Positions 6,933-15,982 are shown, counted from the stretch's first letter. The stretch is DNA of 38,471 nucleotides from Deltaproteobacteria bacterium (GCA_019308995.1 JAFDHD010000018.1:1-38471), one strand, 5' to 3'. Translations and numbers: made by a program. Notes: a model not told the origin generated them from the sequence alone.

Positions 6933-8576
6933 TCATAGGCAGAGAACTGGCTCCAGAGTAAGTTTCATTTTTTCCTTTTCATCTTTTTGAATACAGATAT
7001 TGACACGCCAGGATTTGTCATCTTGATTTGGAAAATCCTCCCGAAAATGCGCGCCACGGCTTTCCTCTCTTTTCAAAGCGGCCTTTAGAATCATTTCTGA
7101 TACGGTAAGTTTATGTTGGAAAGTGAACAGGGACCAACCATCTTTAGATTTGATAAAGGAAAGACCGGGAACCGAATCCTTTAAAGCTTCCAATCGGCTG
7201 AGCCCCTCTTCCAATTTTTTTCGGTGCCTTACAGCTCCGGCGCATTCTCCCATGATTGCTGTCAATTGCGTCTGTAATTCTGCTAAGTTCTGATTCGGAT
7301 ACTTCCCCCCTTGATTTCGCCCAAAGCTTTCCATAATCTTCTCAATGGCTTGGTGGGCTTGGTCCAGCCGGAATAAACGGACTTCTCCGCATCGGTTAGC
7401 TAATCTGGCCGCCAGCGAGCCAGCCATGGATCCAAAAACAAATGTCTCGGCCAAGGCATTACCCCCTAACCGGTTTGCTCCGTGAACTCCACCCATGACT
7501 TCGCCGGCCGTATATAGTCCTTCAATTGATGTACCCAGACGCCCGTCAACTTTGACCCCGCCCATAAAGAAATGAGCGGCTGGATGAACTTTTATGGCAT
7601 CTTTTTTCAGGTTTTCAATTTTCTCGATCTCATCTCTTGGTAATTCGCTTAAATCAAGATATACCAAACCACCTTCTTCTTCGTCCCTCATCATCTCACG
7701 GGCCACAATTCGAGTGATGACATCCCGCGTGAAGGTCGTGGTTATGCCGCTTGAGGCGATCAGGTCCTCTTCATCCGCGTTCTTAAGCTTTGCTCCTTTC
7801 AGTAAAAACACTTCTACAGGCGGAAGGCGCCTGGGAACACCGGGTTCTTGCCGGTTAACGATTACAAACTGAACGAACTCCATGTCCTGAAGCGTCAATC
7901 CTGCCTCATAGGCCAATACATAACCTTCACCGGTGGCGGCCGGCACGTTGGTGGTTTCCGGATAAAGCGCGCCACCGCCGCCGGTCGCCAACACCACCGA
8001 TTTTGCAGAAATAGCGGCCCATTCCCCTTGTTGATTGATCCCCAAAATCCCACTGATCCGGCCATCCTGCATTAAAAGCCGGACAGCTTTATAGCCCTCT
8101 AATTTGGCGATGTTCAGGCCATCAGCATACTTCACAAGAGGAGAAAGCAAGGCCAGACCGCTATGCTTGGACGTGGTTAGCCTTCGCGCTACCGAATGTC
8201 CACCTCGAGGCATTAATACATATTTCCCTTTGGTGTCCTTTTCAAAATAAACCCCCATCCGCTCCAGGGCCTTGACCTCTGATGGAACTTGATTCGTCAG
8301 AATACGCGCCAGTTCAGGTTGATTGAGCCAGCATCCCCCGACCATGGTGTCCTCGTAATGGCGCTGGGGAGAATCTTCACCATGACCTTCCTTAATTGCG
8401 GCTGAAAATCCACCATAAGAAATGGCTGAATTATTGCCATATCCAACTTTAGATATCGAAAGGATTGTGACCTGACAGCCCTGGCGGCATGCCTCTATGG
8501 CGGCGCGAACCCCGGCCGCACCACCCCCAATTACCAGGACCTCGGTCTCCACAACCTGATGTATTATAGGGGCCAT
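6933..8576 (-). CDS. FAD-dependent oxidoreductase, fumarate reductase/succinate dehydrogenase flavoprotein type
   Basis: The 547-residue protein has an N-terminal dinucleotide-binding GGGAAG motif at about 18-23, TRDVITR near 284-290 (the region holding the catalytic arginine in fumarate reductases), HPAAHFFMGGV near 332-342, and the FAD-contact segment GANRLGGNALAE near 367-378. A C-terminal helical domain follows. No iron-sulfur or membrane subunit is adjacent, so it may be a soluble dehydrogenase or reductase acting on a dicarboxylate or acyl intermediate; L-aspartate oxidase (NadB) shares the fold, but no nad genes are nearby. The start is ATG 8576, as the preceding codon is TTG. Confidence 0.85.
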   Translation of the reverse strand: MAPIIHQVVETEVLVIGGGAAGVRAAIEACRQGCQVTILSISKVGYGNNSAISYGGFSAAIKEGHGEDSPQRHYEDTMVGGCWLNQPELARILTNQVPSEVKALERMGVYFEKDTKGKYVLMPRGGHSVARRLTTSKHSGLALLSPLVKYADGLNIAKLEGYKAVRLLMQDGRISGILGINQQGEWAAISAKSVVLATGGGGALYPETTNVPAATGEGYVLAYEAGLTLQDMEFVQFVIVNRQEPGVPRRLPPVEVFLLKGAKLKNADEEDLIASSGITTTFTRDVITRIVAREMMRDEEEGGLVYLDLSELPRDEIEKIENLKKDAIKVHPAAHFFMGGVKVDGRLGTSIEGLYTAGEVMGGVHGANRLGGNALAETFVFGSMAGSLAARLANRCGEVRLFRLDQAHQAIEKIMESFGRNQGGKYPNQNLAELQTQLTAIMGECAGAVRHRKKLEEGLSRLEALKDSVPGLSFIKSKDGWSLFTFQHKLTVSEMILKAALKREESRGAHFREDFPNQDDKSWRVNICIQKDEKEKMKLTLEPVLCL

Positions 8577-8632
8577 CAAGATGTCTTTCTAGTTTATCTT
8601 TATCAAAACGATAGATTTATCCCGAGTACGAC

Positions 8633-9988
8633 TCACTGACTCCCGGTCTGGATAAATGTGGCAACGAATTGGGCTACATCCTGCAATCGTTCAAAATGCT
8701 TCAACTGCTCCAGTGTTTGACGGACCTCTTCGTCCGATAAGAGGCTTTTGGCGCATTGTTGAAACTTCTGTTCTAGGTCCGGCCAGTTTAGAGGATTGCC
8801 TGGGGTGCCTTTGGCCTCTGTAACTTGCGAAGAATAAGTGTCACCGGAATTCATCCGCACCTGTATCTCCACGGATAAAGATCTCTGGTCTCCATAATTG
8901 GGTTTTACTTTTTTGATTAGAGTCTGGAGGGCCGGGTCTTCAATCTTCTCTGATGTGAACTGGTCCAGCCCTATTTGGCCATCCAGGATCGCCCTGGCGA
9001 CGCAGTATTCCAGGCTGAATTTGGCCTCGGTCTCTGTTTTTGGCCTGGGATGAATCAAAAGGTACTTGACACCCGAAGTAATCGAAACTTCTATCTCTTC
9101 AATGTTATCTACATTTAGAGAATAATTCTGCGCAATGTCCAGGGCGCAGTCAATGGCTGTGTGCGTGCCTGCACAGCAGGGATAAAGTTTGTAAGAGATT
9201 CCAGAGTGTAAAATTTCAAGAGGCGCTCCCAAAGATTCAACCGCCTGCTCCAATCTGGTCATATCTCCACGGCTGAAATTTTCAAAAAATCCGAAACGAT
9301 CTTCAAGCGCGCTCTCACTGGCGCTCATCCCCTCGGAGGCCAGCAAGGAAGCTAAAATGGCGTTGGAGGCTGCGCTTCCTGACATGAGGGGTTTGGCCAT
9401 GGTTCCGTTATTACATCTGAGTCCTGAAGCAAGGTTCGTTGCGAGCCCCAGGGCCATCCGGATTTGATCTGAATCTAAACCAAGTAGCTTTGAGCAGGCC
9501 GCCGTTTGCATCAGGACTCCCAGCGGCCCCACCGGGAACCAGCCCTGAATGACAAAATTTGGATTCAGCGCCCGGCCTAGTCTGGCCCCGACCTCGAACC
9601 CAACCACATAAGCCAGGATGACCTCTTCCCCGGTTAGGTGCTCGTACTCACCTAAGGCAAAAAGAGCGGGAAGAAGCTGGATGCTCGGATGCGCCATCAT
9701 AACCGCATTGGTGTCATCATAATCCAAGGCATGAGCTGCCGTGCCATTGGCCAGGGCGGCCAGCATAACCGACGTTTTCAGATCACTTCCCCATACGGTG
9801 GCCTGGGGCTTTCCGCCCATGCCTGTTATGATTCTTCTCACAATGACGGAGCTTTCTTCCGAGATGCCCGCTAAGGTCACTCCCACATAATCCATAATGG
9901 AGACCTTGGCCCTCTCCAGGGCCTCTTGAGACAGATCGTTCCGATCATACCGTGTAATAAATTCAGCGATCGTTTGGGTGGGGCTCAT
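8633..9988 (-). CDS. MmgE/PrpD family protein (2-methylcitrate dehydratase-like)
   Basis: The 451-residue protein matches the MmgE/PrpD fold over its length: DYVGVTLAGISEES near 31, the HALDYDDTNAVMMAHPS active-site segment near 85-102, GWFPVGPLGV near 150, and the YKLYPCCAGTHTAID block near 265-280. Family members dehydrate or isomerise hydroxy-tricarboxylates such as 2-methylcitrate or act on itaconate-type acids; no prpB or prpC is present, so the substrate is open. It lies between the solute-binding protein and the flavoprotein on the same strand, pointing to shared catabolism of an imported acid. Confidence 0.87.
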   Translation of the reverse strand: MSPTQTIAEFITRYDRNDLSQEALERAKVSIMDYVGVTLAGISEESSVIVRRIITGMGGKPQATVWGSDLKTSVMLAALANGTAAHALDYDDTNAVMMAHPSIQLLPALFALGEYEHLTGEEVILAYVVGFEVGARLGRALNPNFVIQGWFPVGPLGVLMQTAACSKLLGLDSDQIRMALGLATNLASGLRCNNGTMAKPLMSGSAASNAILASLLASEGMSASESALEDRFGFFENFSRGDMTRLEQAVESLGAPLEILHSGISYKLYPCCAGTHTAIDCALDIAQNYSLNVDNIEEIEVSITSGVKYLLIHPRPKTETEAKFSLEYCVARAILDGQIGLDQFTSEKIEDPALQTLIKKVKPNYGDQRSLSVEIQVRMNSGDTYSSQVTEAKGTPGNPLNWPDLEQKFQQCAKSLLSDEEVRQTLEQLKHFERLQDVAQFVATFIQTGSQ

Positions 9989-10023
9989 TTTTATTCATCT
10001 CCGACGATTAACAGGGGAAAGGC

Positions 10024-10045
10024 CGTCTGCCTTGAGAGGCAGACG
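10024..10045 (-). terminator. Intergenic hairpin after the solute-binding protein gene
   Basis: CGTCTGCCT and AGGCAGACG form a perfect 9-bp stem with a TGAG loop, 29 bases after the stop of the binding-protein gene. On the minus strand a short CCTTTCCCC run follows. Such hairpins often lower expression of downstream genes relative to an abundant binding protein. Confidence 0.55.
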
Positions 10046-10073
10046 ACCTCCTAATCAACTCACCATCCGGGGA

Positions 10074-11684
10074 TCAGTGTTTCTCCAGCCATACTAGCTC
10101 ACCCATGAGCGGATCATTGGGGTGGTAGTAATAAGGACGGTGAACATAAGGCCAGTGGGCGTTAAACCGATCCTGAGTATATAGAAAAGTCGTGGCTCCG
10201 TCCCTCATCAACTCTTTTTGAATCTCATGGATCAGTGCGGTGCGCTTCTGTTTGTCCAGGGTTCTCCTTTGTTCGACAATCAGTTTCCAGACCTTTCGGT
10301 TGCACCATTTATAAGTGGTGGTTTCTTCGGGCGAACCGAAGTAATGGCCGAGCCAGTCATCCGGGTCGTATCCGGCCGTCATTACATGCAAAGCCATTTC
10401 GTAGTTAAACCGATAAATCTTGTTAAAGTACTGGGCCATCTCCATGGTCTTCAGATTAGCCTGGATGCCCACCCCCTTGAGCATCTCCTTGATCACCTGG
10501 GCTGGCATAGTCATGTAAGGCAGGTTCCACGTGATAAAATCTGTCTCAAACCCGTTGGGGTAGCCGGCCTCAGCTAGAAGTTTCTTGGCCTTTTCGGGGT
10601 TGTATTCCACCTGATCGGCTTCGGTTAATGAGTATGGAGGGAAATTAGGCACATTACCTATTTGGACCGTGCCAGCCCCGCCCCAGGCCAGCTTTAATAA
10701 TTTCTTTTTATCAATGGCCATGCTAATGGCCTGCCTTACCCTCCTGTCATTGAAGGGCGGTTTGAGGGATTCATAATCCTTGACACAGGGCGGAACTCTG
10801 AGAATCCAGCAGTGCATGGATTTTCTTCTCAAGATCACAGCTTCGGGGGCTTCCTTCTTGATCGTTGGAACCTGGAAAAAATAGGGCCCGAACGCATCCA
10901 GCTTTTTGGCTAAAAAGGCTGACATCACCGCCGCAGGATCACGCATAATTTTTATATGGATCTTGTCCAAGTATGGCAGTCCCTTCTTGAAATAATTTGG
11001 ATTCTTGACCAGGGTAATGTGGGAGCCGCGCACGAATTCCTTGAACATGAACGGCCCGGTGCCGATAGCCTTTCTCCTCAAATCCTCGAATTCCTCCACC
11101 GCTTCCTTGGGTACAATGGCAGACCAGTCAGAAGCTATATAAGGAATAAAAGGTGCATAAGGCTCTTTGGTCTTGAATATAATGGTGTATTTATCCGGCG
11201 TCTCGATCGAGGTCAATCTGTTCTCGAAATAGTATTTATGCTTGAACTTGGAACTTTTACCATACATCCCGGCCATCCTTTCGATGCTGTACTTAACGTC
11301 CGCTGAAGTGAGTTCGCGGCCGTTGACCGGCGGGAGATCATGAAAACGAACGCCCTTACGGATCTTGAATTCATAGGTGAGATCGTTGATTCGTCTCCAG
11401 CTTTCAGCCAGATCGAGTTCGACACCCGTCAGATCCCTGTTCCAGCGCAAAAGGCGGTTGTTAGTGTTATTTGTAACCATGGTTGTTTGCTGGTAAGTCT
11501 CCATGTGCGGATCAAGGGATCTTGGAGGCGTCATGGCGACACGAAGCGTCCCCCCGTATTGCGGTTCCACAGCTATGGCAGGGGCCACAACGAATAAACC
11601 GATCATAAATAGAGATAATAAACAAATGAGCCATGCATTGGTTCCCTTCAGAACCAGGAATCTTGCTTTTGGTAATGGTTTCAT
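10074..11684 (-). CDS. ABC transporter solute-binding protein, family 5 (peptide/nickel type)
   Basis: The 536-residue exported protein has an N-terminal signal peptide (basic start, hydrophobic core near 17-35, AIA cleavage at about 38). The mature protein begins PQYGGTLRVAMTPPRSLDPH, typical of DppA/OppA-like proteins, with later DVKYSIERM, GTGPFMFKEF and DRRVRQAISMAIDKK motifs. The family binds peptides, nickel chelates, opines or other small molecules. No cognate permease or ATPase gene lies in the window, so it is an orphan here and must rely on components elsewhere. The start is set by an AGGAGGAGG site. Confidence 0.9.
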   Translation of the reverse strand: MKPLPKARFLVLKGTNAWLICLLSLFMIGLFVVAPAIAVEPQYGGTLRVAMTPPRSLDPHMETYQQTTMVTNNTNNRLLRWNRDLTGVELDLAESWRRINDLTYEFKIRKGVRFHDLPPVNGRELTSADVKYSIERMAGMYGKSSKFKHKYYFENRLTSIETPDKYTIIFKTKEPYAPFIPYIASDWSAIVPKEAVEEFEDLRRKAIGTGPFMFKEFVRGSHITLVKNPNYFKKGLPYLDKIHIKIMRDPAAVMSAFLAKKLDAFGPYFFQVPTIKKEAPEAVILRRKSMHCWILRVPPCVKDYESLKPPFNDRRVRQAISMAIDKKKLLKLAWGGAGTVQIGNVPNFPPYSLTEADQVEYNPEKAKKLLAEAGYPNGFETDFITWNLPYMTMPAQVIKEMLKGVGIQANLKTMEMAQYFNKIYRFNYEMALHVMTAGYDPDDWLGHYFGSPEETTTYKWCNRKVWKLIVEQRRTLDKQKRTALIHEIQKELMRDGATTFLYTQDRFNAHWPYVHRPYYYHPNDPLMGELVWLEKH

Positions 11685-11758
11685 TTTGTTCCTCCTCCTG
11701 AAAAAAGTAAGAGTGATCTTATGTTATATGAACGCTTTCCGCGTTGGCCAGCAGGGGA

Positions 11759-12538
11759 TTAAATATCGAGTGTACTGTTTTCAAAATCATTCGTGTCAAT
11801 ATCAATCTTGTATTTGAAGTTATCCGCTCTTATAAAATAATTCACTATTTCGAACGGTTCATCAGAGGGGAGCCAGAAGAAGACCTGGGCGCGAACAAAC
11901 GAATCAAAAACCTGGCATCGAAGAATCTTTGCGATATCCGGATCTGCGGGAATCGCCTCGAGGTACATTTCACCTCGACCAATCTTCAGGTCCATTTTTT
12001 CTTGCAAAATTTTGATGATGGCCTTTTTTTCGGCAATATCTTTTAAGGTAATATGCTTTGCAATCCCTAAAGGCATAAAATTTTCAAAAAAATGGAGAGG
12101 GGTTCCTTTGCGCAGAAGGACCCTGCGGATCTGAGCAATTTCGTCTGCATTGGAGAGGCCGAAAAAGGCGCGGATGTCATGTGCTACCCGAGTTTGTCCA
12201 ACCTTTACTTTCTGGATGCCGAGAGGCTTGATCTCACTTCTTTCTATGCTGAGCACGATGTCTCTAACGCTGGTATAAATGGATTGTTTCTTGGCGGGAA
12301 TTGTTTGCGACACAAAGGTTCCTCTGCCGCGATTGCGAACGATAAGCCCTTCCATTTCAAGTTGAGAGAGGGCCTTACGAACCGTAATTCTACTGACTCC
12401 GAAATGCTGGACAAAGCCTTCCTCGCTTAACAATTTACCGCCAGGTTCATATTGTCCGGAAGTAATCCTGTTTCTGAGGGTGGACGCGATGCGGCTGTAG
12501 AGAGGAATGACCTCTTTTTGTAAAGAAGGTTTCATCAT
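11759..12538 (-). CDS. GntR family transcriptional regulator, HutC subfamily (UTRA domain)
   Basis: The 259-residue protein has a winged helix-turn-helix at about 12-80 (IASTLRNRITSGQYEPGGKLLSEEGFVQHFGVSRITVRKAL) followed by a UTRA ligand-binding domain from about 95, with the typical RVLLRKGTPLHFFENFMP stretch. It is the first gene of the minus-strand catabolic unit and most likely represses it until the substrate or an intermediate binds. The gap to the binding-protein gene is 74 bases and could carry its own promoter and operator, but I see no clear palindrome. The ribosome site before the start is weak. Confidence 0.9.
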   Translation of the reverse strand: MMKPSLQKEVIPLYSRIASTLRNRITSGQYEPGGKLLSEEGFVQHFGVSRITVRKALSQLEMEGLIVRNRGRGTFVSQTIPAKKQSIYTSVRDIVLSIERSEIKPLGIQKVKVGQTRVAHDIRAFFGLSNADEIAQIRRVLLRKGTPLHFFENFMPLGIAKHITLKDIAEKKAIIKILQEKMDLKIGRGEMYLEAIPADPDIAKILRCQVFDSFVRAQVFFWLPSDEPFEIVNYFIRADNFKYKIDIDTNDFENSTLDI

Positions 12539-12615
12539 CTTTTTATTTTTAAGAAAAGGATTTTTGGCTATAAAGTTATGTCTTTAATACTAAATGTTAA
12601 TGGCCGTTCTCCTGA

Positions 12616-13017
12616 TTGTCAAGCAAAAAAAGACGCCAGGTTGATATGACTACCCGTTCGGCCTAAACATTAAAAGCCCTGCCGGTGACTTAGAAAAAGA
12701 GGGCGCTTAAAACTGGCCGTCCGGTTCCAGAATGGGTGTTTGCTGACCAAAAAGGAGAGATGCTTAATCGAAGCTCTTTTTGAGAGACCGTTTTTCGGTG
12801 TCTAGAATGTACAGGATTTCGCAGAATACACACCCATGACCCAAGAGACATACTTATGCCACCATACGGCTTCTCAAGGTCATAATGTGGGGGATGTAAG
12901 CTATCAGCTGGGCCATTCGGGTATGACATTACCTGCGATACCTGTGGTCACTGCATACCGGGTAAGTTTAAATCAGAGGTGCATGAACTTGACAGGCTGC
13001 AACCAAATGCAACTTAG
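12616..13017 (+). pseudogene. Degraded tyrosine recombinase (phage-type integrase), C-terminal half
   Basis: Read across frames, this DNA encodes an ordered integrase catalytic region. RRQVDMT starts near 12631. Then come KKRALKTGRPVPEWVF from about 12694, ADQKGEMLNRSSF to 12780, GFRRIHTHDPR to 12846, HTYATIRLLK from 12849, GDVSYQLGHS near 12890-12920, and CDTCGHCIPGKFKSEVHELD to the stop at 13015-13017. In-frame stops at 12664-12666, 12691-12693 and 12781-12783, a two-base insertion at about 12847-12848 and further frameshifts near 12870 and 12925 kill it. The Arg-Tyr active-site layout is recognisable, but the Tyr of the DTYGH motif is now Cys. No att site or tRNA is visible beside it. Confidence 0.8.
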
Positions 13018-13062
13018 ACGCAGCCAGTTAAAGGTGAATCTTCTTTTATCTAATGATTTTAA

Positions 13063-13263
13063 TTAATTATTATATTCTGTATCAAAGCGAATAATTGACG
13101 AGATGGAATCGTTCATGAATTGGAAGTTGAAATACTCGTTCTTGGCGATGGCGCAGTTGATGTTTAAAGCACAGTGCTTCAGGCAGACCCTATCGCTTTC
13201 ATCAAACTCTCCAAAACAGTTTAAACGACCTTCCAATTCCTCACTCGTCAGAAATTTTTTCAT
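13063..13263 (-). CDS. Small cysteine-rich protein, function unknown
   Basis: The 66-residue protein has four cysteines in a C-x10-C-x3-C-x5-C arrangement (CFGEFDESDRVCLKHCALNINC), which suggests a small metal site. I do not know its function. The gene is well supported: ATG 13263 follows an AAGGAGG ribosome site, and a near-consensus promoter lies at 13329-13357. It faces away from mreB's own transcription unit only in position, sharing the minus strand downstream of mreB. An iron-sulfur or zinc site is possible; neither is shown. Confidence 0.7.
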   Translation of the reverse strand: MKKFLTSEELEGRLNCFGEFDESDRVCLKHCALNINCAIAKNEYFNFQFMNDSISSIIRFDTEYNN

Positions 13264-13328
13264 TAAAGTTCCTCCTTAATTAAACCAACCCCTCTCTCAG
13301 GCTTCGGCCGTAACAAAACTCTGTTTTT

Positions 13329-13357
13329 ATTATAGCGGCCTTGAGTAGATGTAGCAA
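13329..13357 (-). promoter_or_regulatory. Promoter of the small Cys-rich gene
   Basis: On the minus strand TTGCTA (13352-13357) is followed after 17 bases by a perfect TATAAT (13329-13334). It lies between the mreB stop and the 66-residue gene and gives a leader of about 60 bases, so the small gene need not depend on mreB transcription. Confidence 0.65.
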
Positions 13358-13382
13358 GTCTTTCTTCAACCCGTGTCAGGCA

Positions 13383-14405
13383 TTAGTTGATAAAGACATG
13401 TCGGTAGAGCCGCATGTTTTCGACGGCAATACCGGTTCCGAGGACAACGCTCTTCAGAGGGTCTTCGGTCATGTTCACTTTAAGCTTGGTGTAATGGGAG
13501 ATCAATTTATCCAGCCCCTTGAGTAAGGCGCCTCCACCAGTTAAGGTAATCCCGCTGTCATAAATATCTGATGAAAGTTCAGGGGGGGTTTTTTCCAGGG
13601 CCCTTCGGATGGCCTGGAGAATAGCCTGGATGGGTTCGGCCAAGGCGGTGCGTATTTCTTTCTCAGTCACGGTCACGACTTTGGGCCGTCCGGAAACGAC
13701 ATCCTTACCCGCGATATCATAAGTGGGGGGCGCCTCTTTAGGGAAGGCGTTGCCAATGATCATTTTTGTCTGCTCCGCCGAGTTTTCGCCGATGAGGAGC
13801 TGAAATTTTCTTTGCATGTAACGCGTGACGGCATCGTTAGCTTCGTCTCCAGCAACCCGGATGGATTCAGCATAGGCAATGGCGGATAGGCTGATCACGG
13901 CCACCTCTGTTGTTCCGCCGCCGATGTCCACGACCATACGCCCGTATGGTTCCTCAATATTGAGGTTAGCGCCGATGGCTGCCGCCATTGGTTCGTCTAT
14001 CAGATGAACCGATCGGGCGCCGGCCGACTCCGCAGCTTCTATGACGGCTCGTTTTTCAACCTGGGTGATTCCGATGGGCACTCCAATTACTATTCGAGGG
14101 TGGATCATGCGGGACCCCTGGACCTTGGTCAGGAAGTATTTGATCATTTCCTGGGTGACCTTGAAGTCTGCGATGACACCATCTTTCATGGGCCGGATGG
14201 CCTCGATTTTTTTAGGAGTCCGTCCCAGGAATTCTTTGGCTTCCTGGCCCACAGCCAGGAGTTTACCAGTCTCCCGGGCCAGGGCGACAACAGAGGGTTC
14301 GTTCAAAACGATGCCACTGCCTTTCTGGTAGATCAGCGTATTGGCCGTGCCCAGGTCCATGGCTAGGTCCTTTGAAAAAAAGCCTAATATTTTGTCAAAA
14401 AACAT
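13383..14405 (-). CDS. mreB: Rod shape-determining protein MreB (actin-like)
   Basis: The 340-residue cytoskeletal ATPase has the actin-family phosphate 1 motif DLGTANTLIY near 17, the PSVVALARETG segment, the connect and phosphate 2 motif VVDIGGGTTEVAVISL near 160, and the C-terminal LTGGGALLKGLDKLI adenosine motif near 285. It polymerises under the inner membrane and guides cell-wall synthesis. mreC, mreD and mrdA are not adjacent, unlike in many bacteria; instead its start lies 6 bases after the stop of a GAF/GGDEF-like gene, so the two form one unit. Length is normal. Confidence 0.95.
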   Translation of the reverse strand: MFFDKILGFFSKDLAMDLGTANTLIYQKGSGIVLNEPSVVALARETGKLLAVGQEAKEFLGRTPKKIEAIRPMKDGVIADFKVTQEMIKYFLTKVQGSRMIHPRIVIGVPIGITQVEKRAVIEAAESAGARSVHLIDEPMAAAIGANLNIEEPYGRMVVDIGGGTTEVAVISLSAIAYAESIRVAGDEANDAVTRYMQRKFQLLIGENSAEQTKMIIGNAFPKEAPPTYDIAGKDVVSGRPKVVTVTEKEIRTALAEPIQAILQAIRRALEKTPPELSSDIYDSGITLTGGGALLKGLDKLISHYTKLKVNMTEDPLKSVVLGTGIAVENMRLYRHVFIN

Positions 14406-14411
14406 CAGTCA

Positions 14412-15851
14412 TCAAGCTCCGTTTGAGGAAGGTGAGGTTTCCGGTTCCTGCAGTAAAGCCAGGGTTTGATGGATCAGGTCTTCGGCCCGGAGGGTTGGAG
14501 ACGGATAAGGGGCCGTGACGGCTTTAATTTGAAGGGAGGCATGCCCTTGAGACGATTCTGCCGTCTGTTTTTCCAGGGTCTCGATCAGGTTCGATCGAAT
14601 TTGATTGACCTCCGCTTCGGAGCGGTTCAGGAGAGCCACGCCAAAGGTGCCGTAGGTAAGATGTCCCAGTTCGATATCTTCTTCGGTCTGCGCGAGCAGG
14701 TGCTCGGCTGCTTTTTTGAGAGTCATTTCGGCCGCTTCCTGACCGAGGTTGAGACTGACTGCCTCCAGGTTTTCCAGCCTGATTATTATTAGGGCCAGAG
14801 GAGTCGAAGTTGATTTGAGCATCCGCGCCACACAGTGGCAGAATTCAGACCGGTGAGGCAAGCCGGTCTGAGAATCCAGACGGCTGAAATCAGAGATGCG
14901 TCCCAGGAGAAGCTCCAGCTCCAACGAAGCGGCCAGTCTGTCGGCTGACATCTCCAAGGCCTGGGCTTTGGTCTCGTCAATGTTGAAAGGTTCTCGGGCG
15001 CTCAGGCAGACAGCCCCCAGGAGGCGGCGGCCCCAGATCAGGGGCAAGCCGGCAAAGGCGGTGAAGTCTTTAAAAGGTTCCTCGGGATAAAAGATATAGG
15101 ATTTATTCGTGCCCAGTGGAATTCGTTTAAGGTTAAGGGGCTTTTTTTCCCGCATCACCCAGCCCATCAGGCCCTGGTTTGCCTTGAAGAGATTTTTATG
15201 CAGGGGATAGCTGCGGTATGCGTCGTGAGTGATCAACTGGTATTGGGTTCGGTCCTCCGGAAGGATGCTCGCCAGAAAGCAGGCGTCCGCTCCCACGTAC
15301 TTCCGGAGCAGGGCTGCGGCCTGACGCAGGTGTTCACCGGACTGATCCCTCTTGTAAAGAGCGCCTTCCAGGTCACTCAAGAATTTCATGGCTTCCTTAC
15401 GGCGCTGGCCCTCGTTTATTGTCCGGAGGCGCTTAAGGGTCATTTCCAGCACCTGGCCGAATTGATGAAGGATTTTCTGGCTCTTGTCTGTAAAGACGTA
15501 TCGCTGTTTGCTGTCCACGGCCAGCACGCCGTTAATCCCTGGCAGCGGCACGGCTATAAAGGACTTGATGGACTCGTCAGTCCGGTAAAATAGAAGACGA
15601 CGCGTGTCCAGGTCGAATTTATCAACATTCACGGATTTGTTATTTTTCAAGACCCAGCCCACAAGTCCTTCCCCAGGGCCGATGCGGACGTCTGGATTGA
15701 TGTTTTGGCTCAAGGAATGATGGGCCACTAGCTGAAGCGATTCGCCCGGCTTCGGGGCCAGGAATAGGGCGGTGGTATAGGCCTCGGTTGTATTGCTAAT
15801 GAGTTCAATCAGACCTTGGACCTCTTTATTTAGTAATAGCATTCTGGCCAT
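14412..15851 (-). CDS. Sensor protein with two GAF domains and a degenerate GGDEF domain
   Basis: The 479-residue soluble protein has one GAF domain at about 5-145 (IGPGEGLVGWVLKNNKSVNV, FIAVPLPGINGVLAVDS) and a second at about 165-310 (NQGLMGWVMREKKPLNL, AGLPLIWGRRLLGAVCLSA). A C-terminal domain of roughly 150 residues opens with DSQTGLPHRSEF, the usual DxLTGLxNR entry to a GGDEF domain, but the GGDEF signature itself reads YGTFGVALL. It therefore should not make cyclic di-GMP and may sense or bind a nucleotide only. It is translated just ahead of mreB, suggesting a link between signalling and cell shape. The start lacks a clear ribosome site. Confidence 0.82.
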   Translation of the reverse strand: MARMLLLNKEVQGLIELISNTTEAYTTALFLAPKPGESLQLVAHHSLSQNINPDVRIGPGEGLVGWVLKNNKSVNVDKFDLDTRRLLFYRTDESIKSFIAVPLPGINGVLAVDSKQRYVFTDKSQKILHQFGQVLEMTLKRLRTINEGQRRKEAMKFLSDLEGALYKRDQSGEHLRQAAALLRKYVGADACFLASILPEDRTQYQLITHDAYRSYPLHKNLFKANQGLMGWVMREKKPLNLKRIPLGTNKSYIFYPEEPFKDFTAFAGLPLIWGRRLLGAVCLSAREPFNIDETKAQALEMSADRLAASLELELLLGRISDFSRLDSQTGLPHRSEFCHCVARMLKSTSTPLALIIIRLENLEAVSLNLGQEAAEMTLKKAAEHLLAQTEEDIELGHLTYGTFGVALLNRSEAEVNQIRSNLIETLEKQTAESSQGHASLQIKAVTAPYPSPTLRAEDLIHQTLALLQEPETSPSSNGA

Positions 15852-15982
15852 AGTTAGCCGTTGGACCAGTCTTTGAACAAGGCGTCTTTCCTTTGCAGTC
15901 TTCCCTTGATAAAATATTATTCACACTGGTGTCAACTGATTTTTCTCCGGTTGGTTCACCTCTTTTATGTAGTCGTATATTC

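Noticed and set aside
12836-13066. Plus-strand frame of 76 codons
   Set aside because: Only its middle matches the integrase; the frame changes before and after, so it is a piece of the pseudogene and not a gene.
15907-15935. Minus-strand TTGACA with a weak -10 before the GAF gene
   Set aside because: The -35 is perfect but the -10 options (TTTATC or TTATCA) are too poor to list as a feature.
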